Assembly (NCBI GenBank): GCA_017794825.1
Contig: CP051237.1
Span: forward strand, 1,674,001-1,738,000
Length of the DNA: 64,000 nucleotides
Source: Pararhizobium sp.
Lineage (GTDB): Bacteria; Pseudomonadota; Alphaproteobacteria; Rhizobiales; Rhizobiaceae
Direction of reading: 5' to 3'
This document shows positions 7,125 through 16,262 of the stretch, piece by piece (position 1 is the stretch's first letter; each line of letters begins with the position of its first letter). The position numbers and the translations under genes are program-made. A model generated the notes under the pieces. It saw nothing but the letters and a program-made list of their open reading frames with translations, was not told where the DNA came from and did no database searches.

Positions 7125-8840
7125 CTAGTTCAGGTTTCCAATGTTGCGAAAGATATCGTGCAGAATAAAGGCGTTTCCTCGTGTAGCGACCAGCTTGGGA
7201 TGCGGCTCAAAGCAAACGCGCTGCTCATCGTCGATAATGCTGTCAGGTGACGCCTGAATGGCGGCGTGCACCGTTTCCATGACGATGCGGGACGCCAGCG
7301 GACCAAGCCTGGTCGAACCGTCCCGATCGTCGCGGCCCAGTCTCCGGGCCTCTGCAAGCGTATAGAACCAAAGCGGCGTGGCCTTCGCGAGGCGACTACC
7401 GTCTCGCGAAAGGACGTCTCCCAGAGCGGCGCCAAAGGCACTGTCCGACAGGTCCGCGATGCCCTCGACGCGCTTGCGCTGTACTCCTCCTGGCAACGGA
7501 TGACCCGCAAGCTCGGTATTGACGCATGCGACGAGGTCCTGCGCAGGCGAAAGACCCACGGATCGCCCGCGTTTCAAGGTCAGTTCCGAGAGGGGAACGG
7601 TGTTGGATGCGTGCCCGCTTGGCATTTCGTAAACCCAGCGCCTGTCGAGGTCCTGAAACAGAACCGGAAGCTTCGCATCGACAGCCTCGGCGTATTCAGG
7701 TTCGCGCGACCCGTCAAGGTCAAGAAGATAGGACCAGTCGACGACCCAGCGATCCTGCAGGAATGGTCTGTCGCGGTCGATGACCTTGCCGAGATGTGTG
7801 TGAGCCAAGACCTGGCGCGTCGGCTCACGGGACAGGATTCCGTTCAGGAAGTAACGCTCCCTGACCATGCTGTGGCCGAAGCGGAAACATCCAATCGAGA
7901 ATTCCACCGGGATTCTGAACGGGAACGGCGCCGCGTCGGCAAACAGGAACCCCCGTCCGTGGGCCATGACTTCATCATAGACGTCACGATCGATGATCCG
8001 TTCGAGATAGTCGTGCAGGATGACCGATTGCATATGCCGGCGCGTCAGCCTCCTGGCTGCGTACTCATCTGTTTCGATGTCACAAATGCGGTGATGAAAC
8101 CTGATGATTGAAGCGACGAGCTGGGAGACTATGACATTGTTGTCATTCCTCTCGTCCGGCAAGAGCGGAACGCCCTCGGCGTCCCTGGGAATGTCGGCGA
8201 AGCGCCCGGCGCTTGTAGCTCCAAGGCCAAGACCGCCGCGACACTGATATGCCTTGCCGGTCTCCGGATAGCCGTCTGGCCGCATGTCGAAAATGCTGTC
8301 CAGATCGAACGCATGCGTGCGGTAATTCGCTGGATTGAGCGGGTCGCTGTCAAAACTCGTATAGGCAAGGTCATGGGCAAGGAACTGGCCCAGATAGGTG
8401 TAGGCTGCAGGAATGGTCGAATGCTCCACCGAGCGTTTCTCCGAACGCATGGCGGCGGCAAGCGCGGACAGCGCGTCCTCGTCCGGAAGCAGATGATCGT
8501 CAAGGGCCGGAAGCAGCCTGTGAAAGAAACCGCAACCGGATAGTTTGCTCTCATGATCCGCAAGGAACGTCCTGACATCCGGGCGACAATCGGCGGACAC
8601 GCCGTTTTCTGCGTCATGGCGAAGGGTGAGACTCACGCGCCGTTCACCGTCGCCGGAGAAGGCGTCTGAAACGACCGGACCTTTGAGCCCGGTCAGGTCG
8701 AACTCGAGCGTTTGAGGATCGGAGTTCGAAGCGCTTCTGACGCCGACCGATTGCCGGGCGACGAAACGCGCTCCTGCTCCGTGACATGCCGCCTTCAAGT
8801 CGCCCCCCAGGCTGGATGCTGTTGCCATATTCGTTTCCAT
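7125..8840 (-). CDS. Animal-type haem peroxidase (peroxidase-cyclooxygenase superfamily)
   Basis: This 571-aa protein shows the superfamily signatures in order. The distal motif GQFLAHDLAYT has Q152, H156 and the Ca-binding D157; DERNDNN..SQL and IRFHHRICD follow (about 229-253); the proximal haem ligand H323 lies in FRFGHSMV. It should use H2O2 to oxidise halides or organic donors. There is no signal peptide or export motif, unlike most bacterial examples with repeats or secretion signals, so it is probably cytoplasmic. The ATG at 8840 lacks an SD; the ATG at 8828 is a possible alternative. It is followed by the orphan gene and is divergent from cydDC across 233 bp where I find no FNR box. 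Confidence 0.88.
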   Translation of the reverse strand: METNMATASSLGGDLKAACHGAGARFVARQSVGVRSASNSDPQTLEFDLTGLKGPVVSDAFSGDGERRVSLTLRHDAENGVSADCRPDVRTFLADHESKLSGCGFFHRLLPALDDHLLPDEDALSALAAAMRSEKRSVEHSTIPAAYTYLGQFLAHDLAYTSFDSDPLNPANYRTHAFDLDSIFDMRPDGYPETGKAYQCRGGLGLGATSAGRFADIPRDAEGVPLLPDERNDNNVIVSQLVASIIRFHHRICDIETDEYAARRLTRRHMQSVILHDYLERIIDRDVYDEVMAHGRGFLFADAAPFPFRIPVEFSIGCFRFGHSMVRERYFLNGILSREPTRQVLAHTHLGKVIDRDRPFLQDRWVVDWSYLLDLDGSREPEYAEAVDAKLPVLFQDLDRRWVYEMPSGHASNTVPLSELTLKRGRSVGLSPAQDLVACVNTELAGHPLPGGVQRKRVEGIADLSDSAFGAALGDVLSRDGSRLAKATPLWFYTLAEARRLGRDDRDGSTRLGPLASRIVMETVHAAIQASPDSIIDDEQRVCFEPHPKLVATRGNAFILHDIFRNIGNLN

Positions 8841-9073
8841 GAATGGTAGAAGAAATGCATCGGCTTCCGCAATAGATGAAATAGAGATGGGTTAATGTTC
8901 GTTCGAGCTTGCAATCAACCCGTTATACCGCTGCGCGCGAAGAGTATTGGAGCGACCGGGTCAGATCGTCGCCTCGCCATCGTCCGGAATACATGTAATA
9001 AGATCGCAGAACCGACCGTCGAACACCGGCGCCTCGATGCAAGAGCAGCCAAATTACAGCTTCACCGATCCCG

Positions 9074-10771
9074 ATGAGCGATACCGTCCCTGACGCGAAC
9101 AAACTGGCTGCGCACCGACTCGAACAAATGCTTCAGCCCGAGCGCGGCCGCCTTCGCATGGCGTCCTGGCTGAGCGTCGCGGCTTCCCTGCTGTGGATTC
9201 CGCAGGCCGCCTGCGTGGCGCAACTCATAGCGGCGCTCGTCGATGGTTCGCAGGCCCTGCTTGGCCCATGGAGCGCCAGCCTGCTGTTCCTGGCGCTCGG
9301 GCTTTCGAAGGCCGGACTCGCGCATATGTCGGATGCAATAGCATTCTCCGCGTCGCAGGCGGCCATCAGCCGTGAGCGAAAAAAAATCCTCGCTGCGCAA
9401 ACCCGCCTTTCGCCGGTTGCCGGCGGCCAGCGTTCCTCCGCTGAAATCGCGGCGCTTGCCGCTGACAAGCTCGAGCTCGTCGCGCCCTACATGCTGCGCT
9501 ATGCGCCAGCCATGGCCCGTACAAGAAGCGTCCCTCTCGTAATCCTCGCCATCGCCACGGTCTTCTCCTGGACTGTGGCCTTCATTCTGCTGATCGCCGG
9601 ACCGCTCATACCCGTCTTCATGATTCTCGTCGGAATGGCCGCGCAATCGGCAAGCGAGAGACAGATGCAGGAAATCGGGGGCATGAACGCCCTCCTGGCG
9701 GAACGGATACGCGCGCTCACCGATTTGCGGCTGCTCGACGCCGTCGATCGCACCATCTCCGATTTTTCAAAAGCCGCAGAACGTCTGCGCCAGCAGACCA
9801 TGGAGGTCCTGCGCATCGCGTTCCTTTCATCGACTGTGCTTGAACTGTTTTCAGCGCTGGGCGTCGCGATGACGGCTGTCTATGTGGGCTTCGCGCTGCT
9901 CGGCGAACTGCGCTTCGGCGCATGGGCGACGCCTCTAACGGTTGGCGAAGGCGTCTTCCTGCTGCTGTTGGCGCCGGATTTCTTTCAGCCGATGCGTGAA
10001 CTCGCCGCCGCCTGGCACGACCGAGCTGCGGCCCGGGCTGTCGCCGGTGAACTGGCCGACCTCGAAGCAGCGCACCAGCTCGAGATTGCGGGAGGCGGGT
10101 TCGACAGTAGGACGCTTGACGGTCCGGCAAGCGTAGAGTTGCGCGCGCTCTCCTGGACGACGCCCGCAGGCCGCGTAATCCGGTTTCCCGACATTTCCAT
10201 CGCGGCCGGCGAGCGGATCGCCATCACAGGCCGCAGCGGCAGTGGAAAAACAACCTTGCTTGCATTGCTGGCGGGACTTGCTCCCTGCCCTGACGGCGCC
10301 ATTCGCGTCGCCGGAGAGAAGCTGGATGACCGCACCGCAGACGCCTGGCGCGCGAGGCTCGGCTGGATCGGACAAACCCCGCACTTCTTCAACGGCAGCC
10401 TGCGGGCGAACCTGATCATTTCCGGGAACGAGCGCGACGACAACAAACTTGAGAACGCTCTTGCGCTCGCTTCGGCCGATCAGATAGTCCGGACTTTGCC
10501 CGGTGGGCTCGATACGAGGCTCGGCGAAACGGGACACGGCGTTTCCGGGGGAGAAGCCAGGCGGCTGATGGTTGCGCGAGCGCTCTATTCCGACGCCGAT
10601 ATCATTCTGGCAGACGAACCGACATCCGATCTCGATCAAAAAACGGCGTCCGCCGTCACCGAGGGACTGCTCGCGCTTTCGGCGCGCGGCGCCACGCTGA
10701 TCGTCGCGACACACGATCTGCAACTCGCGCGACGCCTTGACCGAATCATCGATCTGGAGAGTGATGAATGA
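9074..10771 (+). CDS. cydD: ABC exporter CydD (cysteine/glutathione exporter for bd oxidase assembly)
   Basis: This 565-aa fused permease-ATPase has an N-terminal six-helix transmembrane domain (to about 320). The nucleotide-binding domain carries Walker A GRSGSGKTT, signature VSGGEARRLM and Walker B IILADEPTSDLD. CydDC exports reduced thiols to the periplasm and is needed for cytochrome bd maturation. The gene overlaps cydC by four bases (ATGA), and the order cydDC-cydAB is common in alphaproteobacteria. The start follows a weak SD. Confidence 0.95.
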   Translation: MSDTVPDANKLAAHRLEQMLQPERGRLRMASWLSVAASLLWIPQAACVAQLIAALVDGSQALLGPWSASLLFLALGLSKAGLAHMSDAIAFSASQAAISRERKKILAAQTRLSPVAGGQRSSAEIAALAADKLELVAPYMLRYAPAMARTRSVPLVILAIATVFSWTVAFILLIAGPLIPVFMILVGMAAQSASERQMQEIGGMNALLAERIRALTDLRLLDAVDRTISDFSKAAERLRQQTMEVLRIAFLSSTVLELFSALGVAMTAVYVGFALLGELRFGAWATPLTVGEGVFLLLLAPDFFQPMRELAAAWHDRAAARAVAGELADLEAAHQLEIAGGGFDSRTLDGPASVELRALSWTTPAGRVIRFPDISIAAGERIAITGRSGSGKTTLLALLAGLAPCPDGAIRVAGEKLDDRTADAWRARLGWIGQTPHFFNGSLRANLIISGNERDDNKLENALALASADQIVRTLPGGLDTRLGETGHGVSGGEARRLMVARALYSDADIILADEPTSDLDQKTASAVTEGLLALSARGATLIVATHDLQLARRLDRIIDLESDE

Positions 10772-12441
10772 GATCGCTGCTGCCGATTATCCGTCGCATC
10801 TGGACACACGAATGGTGGTCGCTTCTGCGCGGCGCGGCGCTGTCCGTGGCGGTGCTGATCGCGGGCGTCGCGCTGCTCGGTCTGTCAGGTTGGTTCATCG
10901 CGGCCGCCGGCGTCGCCGGGCTTGCAGGCGCCGGCGTCATGTTCGACGTATTTCGGCCGAGCGCCGGCGTCCGTTTTCTCGCTCTCGGCCGCGCCGCGGC
11001 GCGCTACGGCGAACGTATTCTGACCCATGACGCAACGTTGCGGAGCCTCGCCCGGTTGCGCGTCGATCTGCTGACCGCGCTGTCGACCACGCCATTTGCG
11101 CGGTTGCCGGCGTTGCGCGCTTCGGAGCAACTGACCCGCCTGACCCGCGATGTCGACGCGCTGGATGGCGTCGCGCTTCGCCTGGTGATCCCGCTCGTCG
11201 CAGCCGCCTCGACCCTGACGATCTCCGCCGTTGTACTTTGGATGCTTGTCGATCCGACGCTTGTCCTCTGGCTGTTGGCGAGCACGATCGCCGGCATTTT
11301 GCCGGCGCTGGGCCTTGTCGCCATACGGTCCCGCGAGCCGTCACGTCTCTCGCAACTGGCGCTCAACGCTTTTCGCATACGGTTCATGGATACGGTCAGT
11401 GCGCGGGCGGAATTGGCGATTTTCGGAAAGCTTGACCAGCATTCTGAACACGTCATGGACGCCGAGCAGCGCATGCGCACAGAACTGGCGCGCAACGATC
11501 GCATTGAACGCGCCGGCGGCGTTCTGATTTCCGCAGCGGAAAGCCTGACAGCCGCCGGAGCCCTGCTGATAGGCAGTCTGCTCGCCCAGGCCGGGGTCAT
11601 CGATCCCGCGTTGGCTGCTCTTGGCTTCTTCGCTACGCTAGCCATTGCCGAGGCCCTTGCTCCGCTGAGGCGCGGTCTCGCGGAAATTGGCCGAATGACT
11701 GACGCCGCAAGCCGGGTCAATCGTCTGCTGGACACCGGAAGGCGGCAAGCGGCGACAGCTCAGTCCATCTCTCGTCCCCTGTCCGACGCTCCGCTGTTGC
11801 AGTTTGCCGACGTCTGCTTTTCCTACAGGGAGAATGGTCCCTTGCTAATCGCAGATTTCAGTCTCGAAGTCGCCAGCGGCGAAACGGTCGCGTTGACAGG
11901 CGCAAGCGGCAGCGGAAAATCTACCCTTTTACAGCTTGCTGCAGCGATGATGCCGCCGACACGCGGATCCGTTGCGATAGACGGTTTGGACGTGAGCGAT
12001 TGGGAGGAATCGCGGCTGCGTAAAACCGTTTCGCTCCTTCCCCAACGAAGCGCCCTGCTCAGCGGCGCCGTCAGAGACGGTCTCGCGGCGGCGAGACCGG
12101 ACTTGAGCGATGACGAAGCCTGGGCGGTGCTTTCAGCAGTCGCGCTCGACGATGTGATTGCCGCGCGCGGGGGGCTCGAAAGTCGGCTCGGCGAATCCGG
12201 ATCCGGGCTTTCCGGCGGCGAAAGCCGGCGTCTGGCGCTGGCCCGCGTCCTGCTTCGACGGCCGAAGCTGCTGCTTCTGGACGAACCAACGGAAGGTCTC
12301 GACCGTGACACTGCGACGCGGGTGCTCGCTGGGATCAAAAAATATCTCCCTGCATCCGGAATTCTGCTCGCCTCGCACAGACAGGCCGAACTGGATTTTT
12401 CCGACCGGCAGCAAGATGTCGCACTCCCCTGCGGTAATTGA
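10768..12441 (+). CDS. cydC: ABC exporter CydC, partner of CydD
   Basis: This 557-aa fused permease-ATPase forms the heterodimer with CydD. It has transmembrane helices over about residues 15-290, Walker A GASGSGKST, signature LSGGESRRLA and Walker B LLLLDEPTEGLD. It is translationally coupled to cydD. Its TGA stop (12439-12441) lies inside the FNR-type box that drives cydAB, so the end of this gene is also the cydA promoter. Confidence 0.95.
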   Translation: MRSLLPIIRRIWTHEWWSLLRGAALSVAVLIAGVALLGLSGWFIAAAGVAGLAGAGVMFDVFRPSAGVRFLALGRAAARYGERILTHDATLRSLARLRVDLLTALSTTPFARLPALRASEQLTRLTRDVDALDGVALRLVIPLVAAASTLTISAVVLWMLVDPTLVLWLLASTIAGILPALGLVAIRSREPSRLSQLALNAFRIRFMDTVSARAELAIFGKLDQHSEHVMDAEQRMRTELARNDRIERAGGVLISAAESLTAAGALLIGSLLAQAGVIDPALAALGFFATLAIAEALAPLRRGLAEIGRMTDAASRVNRLLDTGRRQAATAQSISRPLSDAPLLQFADVCFSYRENGPLLIADFSLEVASGETVALTGASGSGKSTLLQLAAAMMPPTRGSVAIDGLDVSDWEESRLRKTVSLLPQRSALLSGAVRDGLAAARPDLSDDEAWAVLSAVALDDVIAARGGLESRLGESGSGLSGGESRRLALARVLLRRPKLLLLDEPTEGLDRDTATRVLAGIKKYLPASGILLASHRQAELDFSDRQQDVALPCGN

Positions 12442-12451
12442 TATGTATCAA
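12438..12451. promoter_or_regulatory. FNR/Anr/FixK-type binding site of the cydABX promoter
   Basis: TTGATATGTATCAA matches the TTGAT-N4-ATCAA consensus at every fixed position. Its centre (12444.5) is about 41 bp before the start point predicted from the -10 at 12473, the classical class II activator distance. It overlaps the cydC stop codon. It should switch on cydAB under low oxygen. Confidence 0.8.
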
Positions 12452-12472
12452 TATCACCAGGCGCGGAAGTTG

Positions 12473-12478
12473 TAATAC
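12473..12478 (+). promoter_or_regulatory. -10 element of the FNR-dependent cydABX promoter
   Basis: TAATAC lies 21 bp after the FNR-type box, with the expected start point near 12485. This leaves a leader of about 48 nt before cydA. The -10 is assigned from spacing to the box, not from any transcript. Confidence 0.45.
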
Positions 12479-12532
12479 CTACGACACCGGGACATGCGCA
12501 TTGACGGCGTGTCCAAACCGAAAGGACTTGTG

Positions 12533-14143
12533 ATGGAACTCGATGTCGTCGAGCTGTCTCGTTTGCAGTTTGCAATGACAGCAATGTACCATTTCCTTTT
12601 CGTGCCATTGACGCTTGGTCTGTCCGTGATCGTCGCCATCATGGAGACGGTCTACGTGATGACCGACCGTCCTATCTGGCGTCAGATGACGAAGTTCTGG
12701 GGTCTGCTTTTCGGGATCAATTTTGCCCTGGGCGTCGCCACCGGCATCACCATGGAGTTCCAGTTCGGAATGAACTGGAGCTACTACAGCCATTATGTCG
12801 GTGACATCTTCGGCGCGCCGCTCGCCATAGAAGGCCTCATGGCTTTCTTCCTTGAAGCGACATTCGTCGGGTTGTTCTTCTTCGGCTGGGACAAGCTGTC
12901 GAAGGTTGCGCATCTGGTCGTGGCGTGGCTTGTCGCGATCGGTTCGAACTTCTCCGCGCTGTGGATCCTGATCGCCAATGGCTGGATGCAGAATCCGGTC
13001 GGCGCAGAGTTCAACCCGATGTCCATGCGCATGGAAATGACCAGTTTTTTCGATGTGCTCTTCAACGAGGTCGCGCAGGCAAAGTTCGTGCATACGGTTT
13101 CGGCGGGATACGTAACAGCCTCCGTTTTCGTGCTCGGCGTCTCAGCCTGGTATCTGCTGAAAGACCGTCATATCGAACTTGCGCGGCGTTCCATCGCCGT
13201 GGCGGCGAGTTTCGGTCTTGCGTCGGCGTTGTCGGTCGTCGTCCTCGGAGACGAATCCGGCTACACGGCGACCCATTCGCAAAAGATGAAGCTCGCGGCC
13301 ATCGAAGCGATGTGGGACACCGAGCCCGCTCCGGCTTCATTCACGCTGTTCGGCATTCCCGACCAGGAGGATCACGAGACAAAGTACGCAATCCATATCC
13401 CCTACATGATGGGTCTGATCGGCACACGATCGCTCGACACGGTTATCCCGGGCATAAATGATCTCGTCGCGACGGCGGAGACGCGCATTCGCTCGGGCAT
13501 CATCGCCTATGACGCGCTTCTGACCATACGCTCCGAGCGCGGCGCGGAGCCGCAGGAAGTGCGCGATACGTTCGAACAACACAGCGACGATCTCGGCTTC
13601 GCCTTTTTATTGCGGCGATATGTCGACGATCCGCGCCAGGCGACAGAGGAACAGATTATCATGGCGGCAGGCGACACGGTGCCAAAAGTCTGGCCGCTGT
13701 TCTGGGCCTTCCGCGTCATGGTCGGTCTGGGTTTTGCGTTCATCGCGGTCATGGCTTTCTTCTTCTATCTGGCGAGTTTCCGAAGGATGCAGTTTCCGCG
13801 GCCGGCGCTATGGCTTGCCGTGATCATCATACCAACGCCGTGGATCGCCGCGGAAATGGGCTGGTTCGTGGCGGAGTACGGACGACAGCCATGGACGGTG
13901 GACAGCGTTTTGCCAACCGCCCTGTCGGTGTCGCACTTAAGCGTTGGCGACCTTCTGATCACGCTCGCCGGATTTGTCACCTTCTATACCATCCTGTTTA
14001 TCATCGAGATGGGCCTTATGATCAAATACATCAGAAAAGGTCCCCATGTGGACGTCGAGGCGACCAACGAATGGATGGACAGGCATCGGAAGCACCTGCG
14101 CAAATCTGACGACGCCGTCCCAGGCGCGGTTCCGGCGGAGTAA
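12533..14143 (+). CDS. cydA: Cytochrome bd ubiquinol oxidase subunit I
   Basis: This 536-aa integral membrane subunit oxidises quinol and reduces O2 with haems b558, b595 and d. The N-terminus MELDVVELSRLQFAMTAMYH has the axial His in MYHFLFVPLTLG. GWFVAEYGRQPW near residue 445 is the conserved signature. The open frame begins at 12494, but the ATG at 12533 is chosen because AAAGGA (12521-12526) precedes it by six bases and family members start MELDVVELSR. It is followed after five bases by cydB. Confidence 0.96.
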   Translation: MELDVVELSRLQFAMTAMYHFLFVPLTLGLSVIVAIMETVYVMTDRPIWRQMTKFWGLLFGINFALGVATGITMEFQFGMNWSYYSHYVGDIFGAPLAIEGLMAFFLEATFVGLFFFGWDKLSKVAHLVVAWLVAIGSNFSALWILIANGWMQNPVGAEFNPMSMRMEMTSFFDVLFNEVAQAKFVHTVSAGYVTASVFVLGVSAWYLLKDRHIELARRSIAVAASFGLASALSVVVLGDESGYTATHSQKMKLAAIEAMWDTEPAPASFTLFGIPDQEDHETKYAIHIPYMMGLIGTRSLDTVIPGINDLVATAETRIRSGIIAYDALLTIRSERGAEPQEVRDTFEQHSDDLGFAFLLRRYVDDPRQATEEQIIMAAGDTVPKVWPLFWAFRVMVGLGFAFIAVMAFFFYLASFRRMQFPRPALWLAVIIIPTPWIAAEMGWFVAEYGRQPWTVDSVLPTALSVSHLSVGDLLITLAGFVTFYTILFIIEMGLMIKYIRKGPHVDVEATNEWMDRHRKHLRKSDDAVPGAVPAE

Positions 14144-14148
14144 CGATC

Positions 14149-15312
14149 ATGATCCTGCACGAACTCATCAGTTTTGAACTGCTTCGCATCATCTGGTGGC
14201 TGCTGCTCGGCATATTGCTGATCGGCTTCGCCATGACCGACGGTTTCGACATGGGCGTCGGCGCGCTGCTGCCTTTCGTCGCAAAAAGCGACGTAGAACG
14301 CCGGGTCGTCATCAATACCGTCGGTCCGGTCTGGGAAGGCAACCAGGTGTGGTTCATTCTCGGCGGGGGAGCGATATTTGCGGCCTGGCCGCCGCTCTAC
14401 GCGGTATCATTCTCCGGCTTCTATCTCGCCATGTTCGCCGTGCTCGCAGCGCTGATCCTGAGGCCAGTCGCCTTCAAATATCGCTCGAAACACGAGAGCC
14501 CGCGGTGGAGATCGAACTGGGACTGGGCGCTTTTCGTTGGCGGAGCCGTTCCGGCGCTGATTTTCGGCGTCGCCGTAGGAAACGTTCTTCAGGGCGTGCC
14601 ATTCCGCTTTACCGAGGACCTGCACGCCATCTATGAGGGAACGTTCTACGGCAAGTTTCTCGGACTTCTCAATCCGTTCGCGATACTCGCGGGACTGGTC
14701 TCCTTCGGCATGCTGCTGATGCATGGCGCCGCCTGGTTGGTCGTCAAGACGGAAGGCCCTGTGGCGGAACGAGCGCGCAGCATCGGCGTCTGGATGGGAC
14801 TGATCGCTCTGGCCGGCTACGCCATCGCCGGGCTCTGGCTTGCCTTCGGCATTGACGGCTACGCCCTGGTTGGACAGGTCGTGGTCGACGGTCCGTCGAA
14901 CCCGTTGCATTCAGATGTTGTGCGGGAGGGCAGTTGGCTCGCCGTCTACGGACAACGCCCGTGGATCGCGATAGCGCCGGCTTTGGGCTTCCTGGGAATG
15001 ATCATGGCCATCCGAGGACTGAGAGGCCGTGGCGAGGTTTCCACGCTTCTGTGGTCGAAGCTCGGAATTCTCGGCGTCATCTCGTCGGTCGGACTGACGA
15101 TGTTTCCATTCATTCTTCCGTCGTCGATACACCCGACCTCGTCCCTGACGGTGTGGGACGCCTCCTCATCGCAACTCACGCTGTTCGTGATGCTGGTGTC
15201 GACGATCATTTTTCTGCCGATCATTCTTGCCTACACCGCTTGGGTCTACCGCGTCCTGTGGGGCAAGGTCACCGAAGACGACGTCACCTCCAACAGCGAA
15301 AGCGTCTACTGA
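14149..15312 (+). CDS. cydB: Cytochrome bd ubiquinol oxidase subunit II
   Basis: This 387-aa membrane subunit completes the bd oxidase. The N-terminus contains MTDGFDMGVGALLPF and VGPVWEGNQVWF, both hallmark CydB motifs, followed by about eight to nine hydrophobic helices. It lies directly between cydA and cydX and is co-transcribed with them from the FNR-type promoter. Confidence 0.96.
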   Translation: MILHELISFELLRIIWWLLLGILLIGFAMTDGFDMGVGALLPFVAKSDVERRVVINTVGPVWEGNQVWFILGGGAIFAAWPPLYAVSFSGFYLAMFAVLAALILRPVAFKYRSKHESPRWRSNWDWALFVGGAVPALIFGVAVGNVLQGVPFRFTEDLHAIYEGTFYGKFLGLLNPFAILAGLVSFGMLLMHGAAWLVVKTEGPVAERARSIGVWMGLIALAGYAIAGLWLAFGIDGYALVGQVVVDGPSNPLHSDVVREGSWLAVYGQRPWIAIAPALGFLGMIMAIRGLRGRGEVSTLLWSKLGILGVISSVGLTMFPFILPSSIHPTSSLTVWDASSSQLTLFVMLVSTIIFLPIILAYTAWVYRVLWGKVTEDDVTSNSESVY

Positions 15313-15327
15313 CGAAGGAACAACACG

Positions 15328-15456
15328 ATGTGGTATTTCGCCTGGCTTCTTGGACTGCCCCTCGCCGCCCTCTTCGCGGTGGTCAACGCGATGTGGTTGG
15401 AAATGCAACAGGATCGTCAGATAATGGAGGAAAACGCGCCGTCCGAAGGCCTATGA
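15328..15456 (+). CDS. cydX: Cytochrome bd small subunit CydX (YbgT family)
   Basis: This 42-aa single-pass membrane peptide starts MWYFAWLLGLPLAALFA, the typical CydX N-terminus with the conserved W and GxxxA-like helix, and ends in a charged tail. GAAGGA lies eight to nine bases before the ATG, which is 15 bp after cydB. CydX stabilises haems in the CydAB complex. The gene is easily missed because of its size. Confidence 0.95.
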   Translation: MWYFAWLLGLPLAALFAVVNAMWLEMQQDRQIMEENAPSEGL

Positions 15457-15459
15457 TCA

Positions 15460-15485
15460 GCGGCGTCAGTTGATCATGACGCCGC
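15460..15485. terminator. Hairpin between convergent cydX and ABC ATPase genes
   Basis: GCGGCGTCA (15460-15468) pairs perfectly with TGACGCCGC (15477-15485) around an 8-nt loop. It spans the 17-bp convergent gap and the last codons of the ATPase gene. No T-run follows on either strand, so a bidirectional terminator is likely but not certain. Confidence 0.45.
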
Positions 15486-16262
15486 GGACGCCCGGACCTC
15501 TTCCTCGATCAGTTTCCATATTCGGTCGACGAGCTGCACGAAATCCTGAGATCGCTTGATATCGAGGTCGCGCGGTCGGGCGAGCGGAATTGCAATGCGC
15601 TCCCTGACAGTGCCTGGCCGGGCGCTGAACACGACGACCTCGTCAGACAGGAACACCGCCTCGTCGATCTGATGGGTGATCAGGATCACCGTCTTGCCGC
15701 TCTGCCGCCAAATCCGCAACAGCTCTGTCTGCATGATTTCGCGCGTCTGTGCGTCGAGGGCAGCGAATGGCTCGTCGAGAAGCAGGATGTCGGGATCAAC
15801 GGCAAGTCCGCGCGCGACGTTGACGCGTTGTCGCATACCGCCTGACAATTGATGCGGGAAATGCGTTTCGAACCCGCTCAAACCGGCAAGATCTATGAAC
15901 CCTTGGGCGGTCTTCGCTGCGTCTTTCCATTTTACGCCAGCGAGCGTCAGGCCGTAGGCGACATTCTGTATCACGGTCTTCCAGGGCAAGAGCGAGTCAT
16001 GCTGGAAGACAACCGCGCGATCCCGTCCCGGCTTCGTGACGACCTTGCCATTGACTTTGACCCGGCCGGAATCGGATTCGATCAAGCCGTCGATGATCCT
16101 CAGCAACGTTGACTTGCCGCTGCCGCTGGCGCCAACGATGGAGACAAAGGCGCCTTTCGGAACATCCAGATTGATGTCTCGCAGCGCGACGACCTCGGTC
16201 TTGTCGCGTCGTTTGAACGTCTTTCCGACGTCCTCGATTTCCAGAATGGGTTGAGCCGTCAT
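15474..16262 (-). CDS. ABC transporter ATP-binding protein, nitrate/sulfonate/taurine type
   Basis: This 262-aa ATPase has Walker A GASGSGKST, signature LSGGMRQRVNVARGL and Walker B ILLLDEPFAALD. It energises import through the adjacent permease. It overlaps the permease gene by four bases (ATGA). It is the last gene of the leftward operon that begins with the substrate-binding protein at 20569. Its family (NrtD/SsuB/TauB) covers importers of nitrate, sulfonates, pyrimidine precursors and other small organic molecules, so the substrate is open. Confidence 0.93.
   Translation of the reverse strand: MTAQPILEIEDVGKTFKRRDKTEVVALRDINLDVPKGAFVSIVGASGSGKSTLLRIIDGLIESDSGRVKVNGKVVTKPGRDRAVVFQHDSLLPWKTVIQNVAYGLTLAGVKWKDAAKTAQGFIDLAGLSGFETHFPHQLSGGMRQRVNVARGLAVDPDILLLDEPFAALDAQTREIMQTELLRIWRQSGKTVILITHQIDEAVFLSDEVVVFSARPGTVRERIAIPLARPRDLDIKRSQDFVQLVDRIWKLIEEEVRASAAS

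Noticed and set aside
13337..13582. Short antisense frames inside cydA and other membrane genes
   Set aside because: They are shadows of GC-rich codon bias opposite strong genes.
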